The notes below the pieces were generated by a model. The model ran no database searches, was not told the DNA's origin, and saw only the letters and a program-made list of their open reading frames with translations. 64,000 nt of DNA from Nocardioides sp. ChNu-153. Lineage in GTDB: Bacteria; Actinomycetota; Actinomycetes; Propionibacteriales; Nocardioidaceae. Every line of letters starts with the position of its first letter. Within the stretch, counting starts at the first letter, position 1. Of this stretch, positions 55,580 through 64,000 are shown one piece after another. Location of the stretch: contig NZ_JADEVT010000012.1 in the NCBI RefSeq assembly GCF_030466625.1, forward strand, positions 1 to 64,000. Reading direction: 5' to 3'. The translations under genes and the position numbers were made by a program.

Positions 55580-56623
55580 TCAGCCGATCAGCGGGTCGAT
55601 CGCGATGGCGACGAAGAGCAGCGACAGGTAGAGGTTCGAGGAGTGGAACAGCCGCATGGGGCGGATGACCGAGAGGTCCTCCGTGCCGACGGCGCGACGC
55701 CACATGCGGTGCGCCTCGACGAGGAAGACCGCGCCCAGGACGGTGGCGGCGGCGGGGTAGAACCACCCGGTGCCCGCGACCGGCCACAGCAGCAGCGAGA
55801 CGGCGACGGTGGCCCACGAGTAGAGGACGACCTGGCGGCCGACCGAACCCGCGGGCGCCACCACCGGCAGCATCGGCACGGCGACGTTCGCGTAGTCCTC
55901 GCGGTAGCGCAGCGCGAGCGCCCACGTGTGCGGCGGCGTCCAGAAGAAGACGATGAGGAAGCAGACCACCGGCGGCCACGCGAGCTCGCCGGTCACCGCC
56001 GTCCAGCCGATGAGCGCCGGGAAGCAGCCCGCGGCGCCGCCCCAGACGACGTTCTGCGTGGTGCGGCGCTTCAGCACCATCGTGTAGACGAGCACGTAGA
56101 ACGCGTTCGCCGACACCGACAGCAGCGCCGAGAGCGGGTTGACGAAAGCGAGGAACACCGCCGTCGAGACCACCCCGAGCGTCAGGCCGAACACGAGCGC
56201 GGCCCGCGGCGTCACGATGTGCCGCGGCAGCGCGCGACGGCGCGTGCGGCGCATCTGCTCGTCGATGTCGCGGTCGTAGACGCAGTTGAGGGCCGAGGCC
56301 GAGCCCGCCGACAGGGTGCCCGCGACGACGGTCGCGAGCACGACGCCCAGCTCGGGCACGCCGCGGGCGGCGAAGAACATCACGGGGACGGTGGTGAGCA
56401 GCAGCAGCTCGATGACGCGCGGCTTGGTGAGCCCGACGTACGCCGCGACCACGTCGCGCAGCGACGGGCGACCGGCGGGCGGCTCCTCGCGGACCCCAAG
56501 GTCGTCGGCCGTCTCCTCCTCGCCCGTCGTGGGCGGGACCGCCGGGAGCTGCGCCTCGACCTGACGGTCGGTCGGTCCGTCCGCTCGCGCTGCGGAGGAG
56601 GCCGACTGTCCGGCGAAGTTCAC
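55580..56623 (-). CDS. ctaB: Protoheme IX farnesyltransferase (heme O synthase)
   Basis: A 347-residue UbiA-family membrane enzyme with about nine segments after a 60-residue hydrophilic N-terminal tail. The first substrate motif is [20 protein letters not shown] (N-x3-D-x-D) and the second Asp motif is [14 protein letters not shown]. It attaches farnesyl to heme B. The GTG at 56623 has GAGGA five bases upstream; longer in-frame starts run into the tkt promoter region. Confidence 0.94.
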   Translation of the reverse strand: MNFAGQSASSAARADGPTDRQVEAQLPAVPPTTGEEETADDLGVREEPPAGRPSLRDVVAAYVGLTKPRVIELLLLTTVPVMFFAARGVPELGVVLATVVAGTLSAGSASALNCVYDRDIDEQMRRTRRRALPRHIVTPRAALVFGLTLGVVSTAVFLAFVNPLSALLSVSANAFYVLVYTMVLKRRTTQNVVWGGAAGCFPALIGWTAVTGELAWPPVVCFLIVFFWTPPHTWALALRYREDYANVAVPMLPVVAPAGSVGRQVVLYSWATVAVSLLLWPVAGTGWFYPAAATVLGAVFLVEAHRMWRRAVGTEDLSVIRPMRLFHSSNLYLSLLFVAIAIDPLIG

Positions 56624-56696
56624 AGGTGTCCTCGGGTGGTGCGGCGCCCTCGGGAGCTCGGGGCTCCTCACGGGCGGACGGTCGAGTGCGGGGTCG

Positions 56697-56722
56697 AGTC
56701 TAGACCCCCTCAGCAGTAGGCT
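56697..56722. promoter_or_regulatory. Divergent promoter region of ctaB and tkt
   Basis: TAGACT (minus, 56702-56697) could be the ctaB -10 box and TAGGCT (plus, 56717-56722) the tkt -10 box. The two are 14 bases apart. The rest of the 181-base gap (56624-56804) holds no gene. Neither has a good -35 box. Confidence 0.4.
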
Positions 56723-56804
56723 CGGCATCGGCGGCGGTGCCGGGCGACGACCCGGGTACCGAGGTCGTGCCGCACCATCACCGAGCACATCCGAGAGGAC
56801 CTTC

Positions 56805-58904
56805 GTGACCGAGAACCAGCTGGAATGGACCGATCTCGACCGCAAGGCGGTGGACACCGCGCGAGTGCTGGCGATGGACGCGGTCCAGAAGGTGGGCAAC
56901 GGCCACCCGGGCACGGCGATGAGCCTGGCGCCGGTGGCCTACCTGCTGTTCCAGAAGGTGATGCGCCACGACCCGTCCGACCCGAGCTGGATCGCCCGTG
57001 ACCGGTTCGTCCTGTCGTGCGGCCACTCCAGCATCACGCTCTACACGCAGCTGTTCCTGGGCGGCTTCGGCCTCGAGATCGAGGACCTGAAGTCGCTGCG
57101 CACCTGGGGCTCGAAGACCCCCGGCCACCCGGAGTACGGGCACACCGCCGGCGTCGAGGTCACGACCGGCCCCCTGGGCCAGGGCGTCGCGAACGCGGTC
57201 GGCATGGCGATGGCGGGCCGCCGCCAGCACGGCATCCTCGACCCCGAGGCTCCGGAGGGCGAGAGCCTGTTCGACCACCAGGTCTACGCGATCTGCTCCG
57301 ACGGCGACCTCCAGGAGGGCGTCAGCGCGGAGGCCAGCTCCATCGCCGGCACGCAGCAGCTCGGCAACCTCACCGTCGTCTACGACCGCAACCGCATCTC
57401 CATCGAGGGCGACACCGACGTGGCGTTCACCGAGGACGTGGCGAAGCGCTACGAGGCCTACGGCTGGCACGTCCAGACCGTCGACTGGACCAACGGCGGC
57501 GAGGGCTACGAGGAGGACGTCCCCGCCCTGCACGCCGCCGTCATGGCCGCGCGCGAGGTGAAGGACCAGCCGTCGCTCATCGTCCTCGACACCGTCATCG
57601 CCTGGCCGGCCCCCAACGCCCAGGGCACGGAGGCCGCCCACGGCTCCGCGCTGGGCGCCGAGGAGGTCGCCGCGACCAAGGAGGTGCTGGGCTGGGACCC
57701 CGCCCAGACCTTCGAGGTGCCCGCCGACGTGCTCGAGCACACCCGCTCGCTCGCCGAGCGCGGCGCCGCGTGGGGCAAGGAGTGGGACGGGAAGTACGCC
57801 GCCTGGGCCGCCGCCAACCCCGAGCGCGAGGCCCTGCTGCACCGCCTCAAGGCGCACGACCTGCCCGAGGGCCTCGTCGACGCCCTGCCGGTCTTCCCGG
57901 CCGACCCCAAGGGCGTCGCCACCCGCGCCGCCTCGGGCAAGGTCATCAACGCGCTCGCCCCGGTCATGCCCGAGCTGTGGGGCGGCTCCGCCGACCTCGC
58001 CGGCTCGAACAACACGACCATCAAGGAGGCCCCGTCCTTCATCCCGGCCTCGCGCTCCACGCGCGACTGGACGGGCGACCCCCACGCCGGCCGCGTGCTC
58101 CACTTCGGCATCCGCGAGCACGGCATGGGCGCGATCATGAACGGCATCGCGGCCGACGGCCTCACCCGCGTCTTCGGCGGCACGTTCCTGACGTTCTCCG
58201 ACTACATGCGCGGTGCGGTCCGTGTGGCGGCGCTGAGCGGGCTGCCCGTCACCTACGTGTGGACGCACGACTCCATCGGCCTCGGCGAGGACGGCCCGAC
58301 CCACCAGCCGGTCGAGCACCTCGCCGCGCTGCGGGCCATCCCGGGCCTCGACGTCGTCCGCCCGGCGGACGCCAACGAGACCGCCGCCGCCTGGGCCGCG
58401 ATCCTCGGCCACGACGACCGCCCGGCCGCCCTGGCGCTGTCGCGCCAGAACCTGCCGGTCTTCCCGCGCGGGGAGGACGGGTTCGCCACGACGGACGGCG
58501 TCGCGCGCGGCGCCTACGTGCTGAAGGACGTCGAGGGCGGCCTGCCCGACGTCGTGCTCATCGGCACCGGCTCCGAGGTCCAGCTCGCGGTCGCGGCCGC
58601 GGAGCTGCTCGCCGAGGAGGGCGTGCGCGCCCGCGTCGTCTCCGCGCCCTGCCTCGAGTGGTTCGAGCAGCAGGACACGGCGTACCGCGAGAGCGTCGTC
58701 CCGCCCACCGTCAAGGCGCGCGTCGCGGTCGAGGCCGGCATCGCGATGCCCTGGTGGCGTCTCGTCGGCGACCACGGCAAGGTCGTCTCCATCGAGACGT
58801 ACGGCGCCAGCGCCGACGCCGCGCGCATGTTCGCCGAGTTCGGGTTCACCCCCGAGGCCGTCGTGCGCGCCGCGAAGGACAGCCTGCAGATCACCACCGG
58901 CTGA
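56805..58904 (+). CDS. tkt: Transketolase
   Basis: A 699-residue thiamine-diphosphate enzyme of the non-oxidative pentose phosphate pathway. Landmarks: [20 protein letters not shown], the TPP motif start [16 protein letters not shown] with [11 protein letters not shown], and [20 protein letters not shown] in the pyrimidine domain. The GTG start has AGAGGA about six bases upstream. It leads the tkt-tal-pgi-pgl operon. Confidence 0.97.
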   Translation: MTENQLEWTDLDRKAVDTARVLAMDAVQKVGNGHPGTAMSLAPVAYLLFQKVMRHDPSDPSWIARDRFVLSCGHSSITLYTQLFLGGFGLEIEDLKSLRTWGSKTPGHPEYGHTAGVEVTTGPLGQGVANAVGMAMAGRRQHGILDPEAPEGESLFDHQVYAICSDGDLQEGVSAEASSIAGTQQLGNLTVVYDRNRISIEGDTDVAFTEDVAKRYEAYGWHVQTVDWTNGGEGYEEDVPALHAAVMAAREVKDQPSLIVLDTVIAWPAPNAQGTEAAHGSALGAEEVAATKEVLGWDPAQTFEVPADVLEHTRSLAERGAAWGKEWDGKYAAWAAANPEREALLHRLKAHDLPEGLVDALPVFPADPKGVATRAASGKVINALAPVMPELWGGSADLAGSNNTTIKEAPSFIPASRSTRDWTGDPHAGRVLHFGIREHGMGAIMNGIAADGLTRVFGGTFLTFSDYMRGAVRVAALSGLPVTYVWTHDSIGLGEDGPTHQPVEHLAALRAIPGLDVVRPADANETAAAWAAILGHDDRPAALALSRQNLPVFPRGEDGFATTDGVARGAYVLKDVEGGLPDVVLIGTGSEVQLAVAAAELLAEEGVRARVVSAPCLEWFEQQDTAYRESVVPPTVKARVAVEAGIAMPWWRLVGDHGKVVSIETYGASADAARMFAEFGFTPEAVVRAAKDSLQITTG

Positions 58905-58913
58905 TCCGCTCCC

Positions 58914-58937
58914 CTACCCCACTACCCCAGGAGGTAG
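58914..58937 (+). promoter_or_regulatory. Duplicated CTACCCCA next to the tal ribosome-binding site
   Basis: CTACCCCA is repeated in tandem (58914-58921 and 58922-58929) directly before AGGAGG (58929-58934). CTACC in either copy can pair with GGTAG (58933-58937), placing part of the ribosome-binding site in a small hairpin just ahead of the tal ATG. Confidence 0.4.
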
Positions 58938-58939
58938 CT

Positions 58940-60055
58940 ATGTCCGACCGTCTGAAGGCACTCGCCGACGCGGGTGTGTCCATCTGGCTCGACGACCTCT
59001 CCCGCGAGCGCATCGAGACCGGCAACCTGGCCGCGCTCGTCGAGGAGAAGTCGGTCGTCGGGGTCACCACCAACCCGTCGATCTTCGCCGCCGCCCTCGC
59101 CGACGGCGAGCGGTACGACGCGCAGCTGCGCGAGCTGGTCGCCGACGGCACCGACGTCGACGGCGTCGTCTTCGCGCTGACCACGAAGGACGTGCGCGAC
59201 GCGGCCGACGTGCTCGCGCCCGTGCACGCCGCGACCGGCGGCGTCGACGGCCGTGTCTCCATCGAGGTCACGCCCGACCTGGCCTTCGACACCGACGCCA
59301 CCCTGGCCTCGGCGAAGGAGCTGTGGGCGACGATCGACCGCCCCAACCTCCTCATCAAGATCCCGGCGACGACGGAGGGCCTGCCGGCCATCCGGGACGC
59401 GATCGCCGAGGGGATCTCGGTCAACGTCACGCTGATCTTCGGCCTCGGCCGCTACGAGCAGGTGATGGAGGCCTACGTCGCGGGGCTGGAGAAGGCCCTC
59501 GAGGCCGGGCGCGACCTGTCGGACATCCACTCCGTGGCGTCGTTCTTCGTCTCGCGCGTCGACAGCGAGATCGACAAGCGCCTCGACGCCGCCGGCGCCG
59601 ATGCCGAGCTGTTCGGCAAGGCGGCCGTGGCGAACGCCCGGCTGGCCTACCAGGCCTACGAGCGCGTCTTCTCCGGCGAGCGCTGGGAGCGCCTCGCGGC
59701 CGCCGGCGCCCACCCGCAGCGCCCGCTGTGGGCCTCCACGGGCGTCAAGAACCCCGACTACCGCGACACGATGTACGTCACCGACCTCGTGGCCCCCGGC
59801 ACCGTCAACACGATGCCGGAGAAGACGATGGACGCCTTCGCCGACCACGGCGAGGTCGAGGGCGACCAGGTCACGACGAAGTACGACGACGCGCAGGCCG
59901 TCATGGACGCCGTCGCCGCCGCCGGGGTCGACTACGACGACGTCATCCGCGCCCTGGAGAAGGAGGGCGTCGACAAGTTCCTCGCCTCGTGGGACGAGCT
60001 GCTCGAGACCGTGAAGGGCCAGATCGCCGCCGCCACGGACGCGAACGCGCGATGA
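58940..60055 (+). CDS. tal: Transaldolase
   Basis: A 371-residue enzyme. The Schiff-base Lys lies in [11 protein letters not shown], and the N-terminal [14 protein letters not shown] and [17 protein letters not shown] are typical of the actinobacterial class. ATG 58940 has AGGAGG six bases upstream. Its stop overlaps the pgi start (ATGA); in some bacteria these two enzymes are fused, so the overlap fits close pairing. Confidence 0.97.
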   Translation: MSDRLKALADAGVSIWLDDLSRERIETGNLAALVEEKSVVGVTTNPSIFAAALADGERYDAQLRELVADGTDVDGVVFALTTKDVRDAADVLAPVHAATGGVDGRVSIEVTPDLAFDTDATLASAKELWATIDRPNLLIKIPATTEGLPAIRDAIAEGISVNVTLIFGLGRYEQVMEAYVAGLEKALEAGRDLSDIHSVASFFVSRVDSEIDKRLDAAGADAELFGKAAVANARLAYQAYERVFSGERWERLAAAGAHPQRPLWASTGVKNPDYRDTMYVTDLVAPGTVNTMPEKTMDAFADHGEVEGDQVTTKYDDAQAVMDAVAAAGVDYDDVIRALEKEGVDKFLASWDELLETVKGQIAAATDANAR

Positions 60056-61695
60056 CCGACTGGAGCAGGGCGACCGGGGAGGGCTACGCCCTCACGTTCG
60101 GCTACGCCGACGAGGAGGCGTTCGTCCAGACGGTGCAGGACCTCGCCGGGGACCACGTCGCCTCCCGCATCGCGGCGGGCGACGCCACCCTGTGGGGCTC
60201 CGACGCCGAGGAGGAGGCCGGAAAGCGCCTGGGCTGGGTCGACCTGACCGAGACGTCGCGCCCCCTCGTGGCGCAGGTCGAGGCCCTGCGGGACGAGCTC
60301 GCCGCGGCCGGCGTCACCCGCGTCGTGCTCTGCGGCATGGGCGGCTCGTCGCTGGCGCCCGAGGTCGTCTGCGGCGCCGCCGGGGTCGAGCTCGGGGTGC
60401 TGGACTCGTCCGACCCCGACTACGTGCGCGGCTTCCTGACCGACCGCCTGGAGCAGACCGTCGTGGTCGTCTCGTCGAAGTCGGGCGGCACCGTCGAGAC
60501 CGACAGCCAGAAGCGTGCGTTCGAGCAGGCGTTCCGCGACGCCGGCATCGACCCGCGCCGCCGCATCGTCGTCGTCACCGACCCCGGGTCGCCGCTCTCG
60601 CAGTCGGCCGAGGCGGACGGCTACCGGGTGTTCCTCGCCGACCCGTCGGTCGGCGGTCGCTACTCGGCGCTGACGGCCTTCGGCCTCGTCCCGTCCGGCC
60701 TCGCCGGTGCGGACATCGGCTCGCTGCTCGACCAGGCCGCCGCGCTGCGCCCGGCCCTCGAGGAGGACTCCGTCGACAACCCGGGCCTGCGGCTCGGCGC
60801 CCTCATCGGCGCCGCGAACGCGCGCGGCGTGGACAAGCTGGTGCTGGCGGCCGCGGACGCGCCGTACCCCGGTCTCGGCGACTGGATCGAGCAGCTCGTC
60901 GCGGAGTCGACCGGCAAGCTCGGCAAGGGCGTGCTGCCCGTGGTCGTCGAGGGCACCGACGCGCCCAACCTCGACCCGAGCACGCGGGACGAGGTGCTGG
61001 TGTCCTACGGCACCGGGTTCCCGTTCGACACCTGCCCGCCGGCCTCCGGCTGGGGCGCCGCGGTCGACGCCACGCTCGGCGGCCAGCTGCTGCTGTGGGA
61101 GTACGCCACGGTCGTCGCCGGTCGGGTCATCGGCATCAACCCGTTCGACCAGCCCGACGTGGAGAGCGCCAAGGCCGCGGCCCGGGAGATGCTCGACGGG
61201 GGCGGCGCGCAGCCGGAGCCCGCCTTCACCGCAGGCGACGTGACGGTCTACGCCTCCCCCGGCTGGCTGCCCGCCGACGTCGCGACCCTCGACGGTGCCG
61301 TCGAGGCCCTGCTCGGCCAGCTCGACGCCGAGCGCGGCTACCTCGCCGTGCAGGCCTACCTCGACCGCACCCGCGACGCCGAGCTGGGCGCCGTACGGGC
61401 GGAGCTCGCCGTGCGCACCGGGCGACCCGTCACCTTCGGGTGGGGACCGCGGTTCCTGCACTCGACGGGGCAGTACCACAAGGGCGGCCCCGCCACCGGC
61501 GTCTACCTGCAGGTGACGACGGCCCCGGAGGCCGACCTCGAGGTGCCCGGACGGCCGTTCACGTTCGGCGAGTTCATCGAGGCCCAGGCCGTGGGCGACG
61601 GCCAGGTGCTGGCCGACAAGCACCGCCCCGTGCTGCGGCTGCACCTCGCGTCCCCCGCGGCCCTCGCCACCGTGCGCGCGGCGCTGGCGTCGTGA
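60052..61695 (+). CDS. pgi: Glucose-6-phosphate isomerase
   Basis: A 547-residue isomerase of the type often linked to transaldolase. The sugar-phosphate domains are visible: [37 protein letters not shown] and the C-terminal [18 protein letters not shown]. It links glycolysis to the pentose phosphate pathway. The stop overlaps the GTG of pgl; the zwf and opcA genes usual at this point are absent. Confidence 0.94.
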   Translation: MTDWSRATGEGYALTFGYADEEAFVQTVQDLAGDHVASRIAAGDATLWGSDAEEEAGKRLGWVDLTETSRPLVAQVEALRDELAAAGVTRVVLCGMGGSSLAPEVVCGAAGVELGVLDSSDPDYVRGFLTDRLEQTVVVVSSKSGGTVETDSQKRAFEQAFRDAGIDPRRRIVVVTDPGSPLSQSAEADGYRVFLADPSVGGRYSALTAFGLVPSGLAGADIGSLLDQAAALRPALEEDSVDNPGLRLGALIGAANARGVDKLVLAAADAPYPGLGDWIEQLVAESTGKLGKGVLPVVVEGTDAPNLDPSTRDEVLVSYGTGFPFDTCPPASGWGAAVDATLGGQLLLWEYATVVAGRVIGINPFDQPDVESAKAAAREMLDGGGAQPEPAFTAGDVTVYASPGWLPADVATLDGAVEALLGQLDAERGYLAVQAYLDRTRDAELGAVRAELAVRTGRPVTFGWGPRFLHSTGQYHKGGPATGVYLQVTTAPEADLEVPGRPFTFGEFIEAQAVGDGQVLADKHRPVLRLHLASPAALATVRAALAS

Positions 61696-62426
61696 CCACC
61701 GAGGTACGCCGCTCGCCCGACGCGGGTGCGCTGGCCGCCACGGTGGCCACGGCGCTCCTGGCCCGTCTGGCCGAGGTGCAGGCCGGGGGGCACGACCCGC
61801 AGGTCGTGCTCACCGGCGGCACCATCGCCGAGGCCATCCACCGCGAGGTCGCCCGCCTGGCGCCCGACGCGGGCGTCGACTTCGCCCGCGTCGTGTTCTG
61901 GTTCGGCGACGAGCGCTTCGTGGCGCCGGACTCCGAGGACCGCAACGCGCTGCAGGCGCGCGAGGCGTTCCTCGACGCCGTGGGGGCCGAGCGCGTGCAC
62001 GAGGTGGCCTCCACCGCGACGGCCGGCTCGGTCGACGAGGCCGCCGCGGCGTACGACGCGTCCCTGCGCACGCTGGGCAACGGCCGCTTCGACGTCGTCA
62101 TGCTGGGCGTGGGGCCGGACGGCCACGTCGCCTCGCTCTTCCCCGGCTTCCCCCAGGTCGGCGTCACCGACGCGCTGGCCGTGGGCGTGACGGGCTCGCC
62201 GAAGCCGCCGCCCGAGCGGGTCAGCCTGACCCTCCCGGCGCTGCGCAACGCGGACGCCGTGTGGTTCCTGATCAGCGGCGAGGGCAAGGCCGAGGCCGTC
62301 GCCCGAGCGCTGGGCGGCCCCGAACGGGGCGAGCCCGCCGACGTGCACGAGACCCCCGCCGCGGGCGTCCAGGGCGAGCAGGAGACCGTGTGGTGGATCG
62401 ACGAGGCGGCCGCGTCGGCGCTCTGA
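61692..62426 (+). CDS. pgl: 6-phosphogluconolactonase
   Basis: A 244-residue lactonase of the NagB-like fold. Motifs: VVLTGGTIAEAIHREV, VVFWFGDERFVAPDSEDRN and VVMLGVGPDGHVASLFPG. It hydrolyses the product of glucose-6-phosphate dehydrogenase. It starts at a GTG overlapping pgi, so it is coupled to pgi although its substrate supplier Zwf is not encoded here. Confidence 0.95.
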   Translation: MTTEVRRSPDAGALAATVATALLARLAEVQAGGHDPQVVLTGGTIAEAIHREVARLAPDAGVDFARVVFWFGDERFVAPDSEDRNALQAREAFLDAVGAERVHEVASTATAGSVDEAAAAYDASLRTLGNGRFDVVMLGVGPDGHVASLFPGFPQVGVTDALAVGVTGSPKPPPERVSLTLPALRNADAVWFLISGEGKAEAVARALGGPERGEPADVHETPAAGVQGEQETVWWIDEAAASAL

Positions 62427-62548
62427 CGTCGCGTCGCCGCTAGCGGCGCGCCTGAGCACGCGGATTCGTCGCAAGGCGCACGCCGCTGCTCGTCGGCGTC
62501 GACCGGTTCCGGCGCCGGGTGCGGACCGTCGTCACCGACGACGGGGCG
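62427..62548. terminator. Convergent gap between pgl and rbpA with weak hairpins
   Basis: CGCCGCTAGCGGCG (62435-62448) is a perfect 14-base palindrome, and CCGTCGT/ACGACGG (62526-62532 and 62538-62544) forms a 7-bp stem with a five-base loop. Either could stop transcription of the convergent genes. Nothing else is seen. Confidence 0.4.
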
Positions 62549-62908
62549 TCAGAAGATCAGCTCGCCCGACGCGCGGCGCGTGCGCAGGGTCTTGAGCGCC
62601 TCGTCGAGGATGACCTTGGCCTCGGCGTCGGAGCGGCGCTCCTTCACGTAGGCCAGGTGGGTCTTGTACGGCTCCGCCTTGTGGGCCGGCGGCGGGTTCT
62701 CCGCGTCGAGGCTGGCGGGCTGGCCGCACTTCGGGCAGTCCCACGTCTCCGGGGCGACGGCCTCGACGGAGAACGTCATCACCGACCGGTGGTCGTGGGC
62801 GCAGAAGTACGTGACGGTCTGGCGGGCCGCGGCCTCGCCGCGTGCCTCCTCGCCCTGGGGACCCGAACCGATCCGGGCCCCGCGGATGGAGCTGCTCCTA
62901 CCGGCCAT
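62549..62908 (-). CDS. rbpA: RNA polymerase-binding protein RbpA
   Basis: A 119-residue actinobacteria-specific transcription factor that stabilises sigma-A promoter complexes. Visible parts: the N-terminal basic tail with RGARIGSGP, the core domain with CAHDHRSVMTFSVEA and CPKCGQ, and the sigma-interacting end THLAYVKERRSDAEAKVIL. GGAGG lies seven bases before the ATG. Confidence 0.97.
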   Translation of the reverse strand: MAGRSSSIRGARIGSGPQGEEARGEAAARQTVTYFCAHDHRSVMTFSVEAVAPETWDCPKCGQPASLDAENPPPAHKAEPYKTHLAYVKERRSDAEAKVILDEALKTLRTRRASGELIF

Positions 62909-62932
62909 GCGCGTTCCTCCCCGAGACCCTGG

Positions 62933-63175
62933 TCAGGACTGGCCGTCGTAGGCCAGCAGCAGACCGAGGGCGATGATGCTGGCGAACCAGATGATGCCGA
63001 TCCCGATGGTGTAGCGGTCGAGGTTGCGCTCCGCGACCGACGAACCGCCCAGGCTGGTCGAGACACCGCCACCGAACATGTCGGAGAGGCCGCCGCCCCG
63101 GCCCTTGTGCAGGAGCACGAGGAGGATGAGGAGCAGGCTGGTGATCACCAGCACGACGGTGAAGAGGACAGTCAC
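62933..63175 (-). CDS. secG: Preprotein translocase subunit SecG
   Basis: An 80-residue protein with two membrane segments (residues about 3-22 and 55-75) flanking the conserved LLHKGRGGGLSDMFGGGVST loop. It is an accessory subunit of the SecYEG channel. The GTG at 63175 is eight bases after TAAGGT (63189-63184), suggesting a short or absent leader. rbpA follows 24 bases downstream, so both may share a transcript. Confidence 0.96.
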   Translation of the reverse strand: MTVLFTVVLVITSLLLILLVLLHKGRGGGLSDMFGGGVSTSLGGSSVAERNLDRYTIGIGIIWFASIIALGLLLAYDGQS

Positions 63176-63230
63176 GGGACGAAACCTTACGTCACGGGCC
63201 GCCCCGGTCCGACGGCGCCACGAGGGGCCC

Positions 63231-63272
63231 GTCCCGGGTTCTCCGGCCCGGGTTCCCCGAGCCGGGTTCTTC
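63231..63272. repeat. 14-bp tandem repeat (3 degenerate copies) upstream of secG
   Basis: GTCCCGGGTTCTCC (63231-63244), GGCCCGGGTTCCCC (63245-63258) and GAGCCGGGTTCTTC (63259-63272) share the core CCGGGTTC. They lie 56 bases before the secG start. Confidence 0.75.
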
Positions 63273-63562
63273 ACGGGGGGCGGCCCCGCGACGCGCGACG
63301 ACGAGCCGCGCGCCGGGGACGGCTGAGCCGGGGAGAGCGGGGCGACGCGACGGCGGACGCGACGGCGGACGCCGCGAGCCGTACGGCGGGCCCGCTGCCG
63401 CTGGTGTCCGCCGAGGCCGCTCTCTCCTGCGGTGGCGGTGTCTGGTGCGGCGCTGGCGCCTCTGCTGCGCCCGCACACCACGTGTGCAGTAGCCCGGACA
63501 CCGCGTTACACGGGCGGGGGCGATCACGGGCCAGGGGCCGCGGGCGCGGGCACCCCGGACGC

Positions 63563-63597
63563 GACGGACCCCCGAGCCCGGGGCTCGGGGGTCCGTC
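63563..63597 (-). terminator. Hairpin terminator downstream of tpiA
   Basis: A perfect 17-bp inverted repeat, 63563-63579 with 63581-63597, around one central base. It lies 27 bases after the tpiA stop. No T run. Confidence 0.85.
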
Positions 63598-63623
63598 AGT
63601 GCGGGTGGTGCGGGACGTGCGCC

Positions 63624-64000
63624 TCAGAGGCGGGGCATGTCGTAGAAGCGGCAGATGCCGCCGAACTCCTCGGCCTGGAGACTGGCACCGCCGACGAGCG
63701 CGCCGTCGACGTCCTCCTCGACCATGATGCCGGCGACGTTCGCGGCCTTCACCGATCCGCCGTACAGCACCCGGAGGCCGTCGGCCGCCGCGTCGCCGTG
63801 CACCTCGCGCACGCGGGCGCGGATGGCCGCGCAGACCTCCTGCGCGTCCGCCGGGGTGGCGACCTCGCCGGTGCCGATCGCCCACACGGGCTCGTAGGCG
63901 ACGACGAGGCCCGCGACCTGCTCGGCGCTGAAGCCCGCGAGCGAGCCGTCGACCTGCGCCAGGGTGTGGGCCACGTGCTCGCCCGCCTGGCGCACCTCGA
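63624..64000 (-). CDS. tpiA: Triosephosphate isomerase, C-terminal part (5' end outside window)
   Basis: The frame runs off the right edge, so about half of the enzyme is present (some 125 residues). The catalytic Glu lies in [17 protein letters not shown] and the phosphate loop in [14 protein letters not shown], followed by GALVGGASL near the end. It interconverts the two triose phosphates in glycolysis. The methionine at 63995 is internal, not the start. A strong hairpin follows the gene. Confidence 0.95.
   Translation of the reverse strand, partial: EVRQAGEHVAHTLAQVDGSLAGFSAEQVAGLVVAYEPVWAIGTGEVATPADAQEVCAAIRARVREVHGDAAADGLRVLYGGSVKAANVAGIMVEEDVDGALVGGASLQAEEFGGICRFYDMPRL

Larger units (their letters stand above)
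63176..63623. other. 448-base intergenic region between tpiA and secG
   Basis: The longest gene-free stretch. It holds a three-copy 14-bp repeat (63231-63272), a 2.5-copy 12-bp repeat of GACGCGACGGCG (63344-63373), a 6-bp inverted repeat GCACAC-CAC-GTGTGC (63473-63487) and the tpiA terminator (63563-63597). It should also contain the secG promoter. I see no convincing open reading frame or structured RNA. Confidence 0.6.

Noticed and set aside
63176-63560. Hidden gene or structured RNA in the long tpiA-secG gap
   Set aside because: Open frames here are repeat-derived and Arg/Pro-rich, and no known RNA motif could be recognised.

Overview
This 64-kb window is chromosomal DNA from a very GC-rich actinobacterium. 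The gene families RbpA, acVLRF1, GarA/OdhI, Holin-X, DUF3618, DUF4235 and DUF3099, together with gene order shared with Mycobacterium, support this. The SUF operon with a Rieske gene between sufD and sufC, an uninterrupted sufB, and the tkt-tal-pgi-pgl-rbpA-secG-tpiA run make Nocardioidaceae or a close relative my best guess (inference). I saw no rRNA, tRNA, CRISPR array, insertion sequence or prophage. About 70 genes are tightly packed, many overlapping by 4 bases (ATGA/GTGA).

Layout. 1-3638: end of sbcC, then tldD-tldE. 3769-6335: a five-gene membrane/envelope module (YtxH-like, Holin-X, DUF3618, YihY/BrkB, DUF4235). 6445-15466 (minus): a block collinear with M. tuberculosis Rv1822-Rv1832, namely pgsA, DUF881, DUF1290, DUF881, gcvH, garA, MerR (FtsR-like), DUF151, MerR (ResR-like) and gcvP; gcvP has a glycine riboswitch in its leader. 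15557-17958: two CorC/HlyC paralogues. 18235-21055: a DUF1800-DUF1501 pair with a Tat signal on the second protein. 21087-24210: an RNA methyltransferase, siroheme/cobalamin methyltransferase and cobT. 24276-33750: mixed metabolic and transport genes, including an LLM flavin monooxygenase with its FMN reductase, a PP2C phosphatase, a TauE permease, an ABC ATPase and serB. 33996-35585: fabG-fabI. 35683-44817: dodecin, DUF3099, moaA, SURF1, an ABC exporter, a membrane-bound class III cyclase, an ABC-F protein and a small-molecule kinase-like protein. 44865-52672 (minus): sufR-sufB-sufD-Rieske-sufC-sufS-sufU-sufT followed by the ribosome-rescue hydrolase acVLRF1. 52760-56623: an ABC-2 exporter, ctaA and ctaB (heme A synthesis). 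56805-62426: tkt-tal-pgi-pgl. 62549-64000: rbpA, secG and the 3' part of tpiA.

How the genes fit together. Several blocks supply cofactors for respiration: SUF makes Fe-S clusters under SufR control, CtaA/CtaB/SURF1 build heme A and cytochrome oxidase, MoaA makes molybdopterin, and CobT/CobA serve B12 and siroheme. The gcv/garA block joins glycine cleavage to FHA-based control of central metabolism and to cell-division-type MerR regulators.

Most notable observations: (i) a recurrent -10 hexamer placed 6-8 bases before the start codon, indicating many leaderless genes and revising some starts; (ii) 11-15 bp tandem repeats concentrated at gene 3' ends; (iii) SufT carries a long His-rich N-terminal extension and SufR a six-copy tetrapeptide tail; (iv) zwf and opcA are missing from between pgi and pgl; (v) a region after fabI with mutually exclusive 11-bp pairings; (vi) the rare Val codon GTA appears mostly inside CGTAC contexts. 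The only stretch over 300 bases without a gene is 63176-63623.
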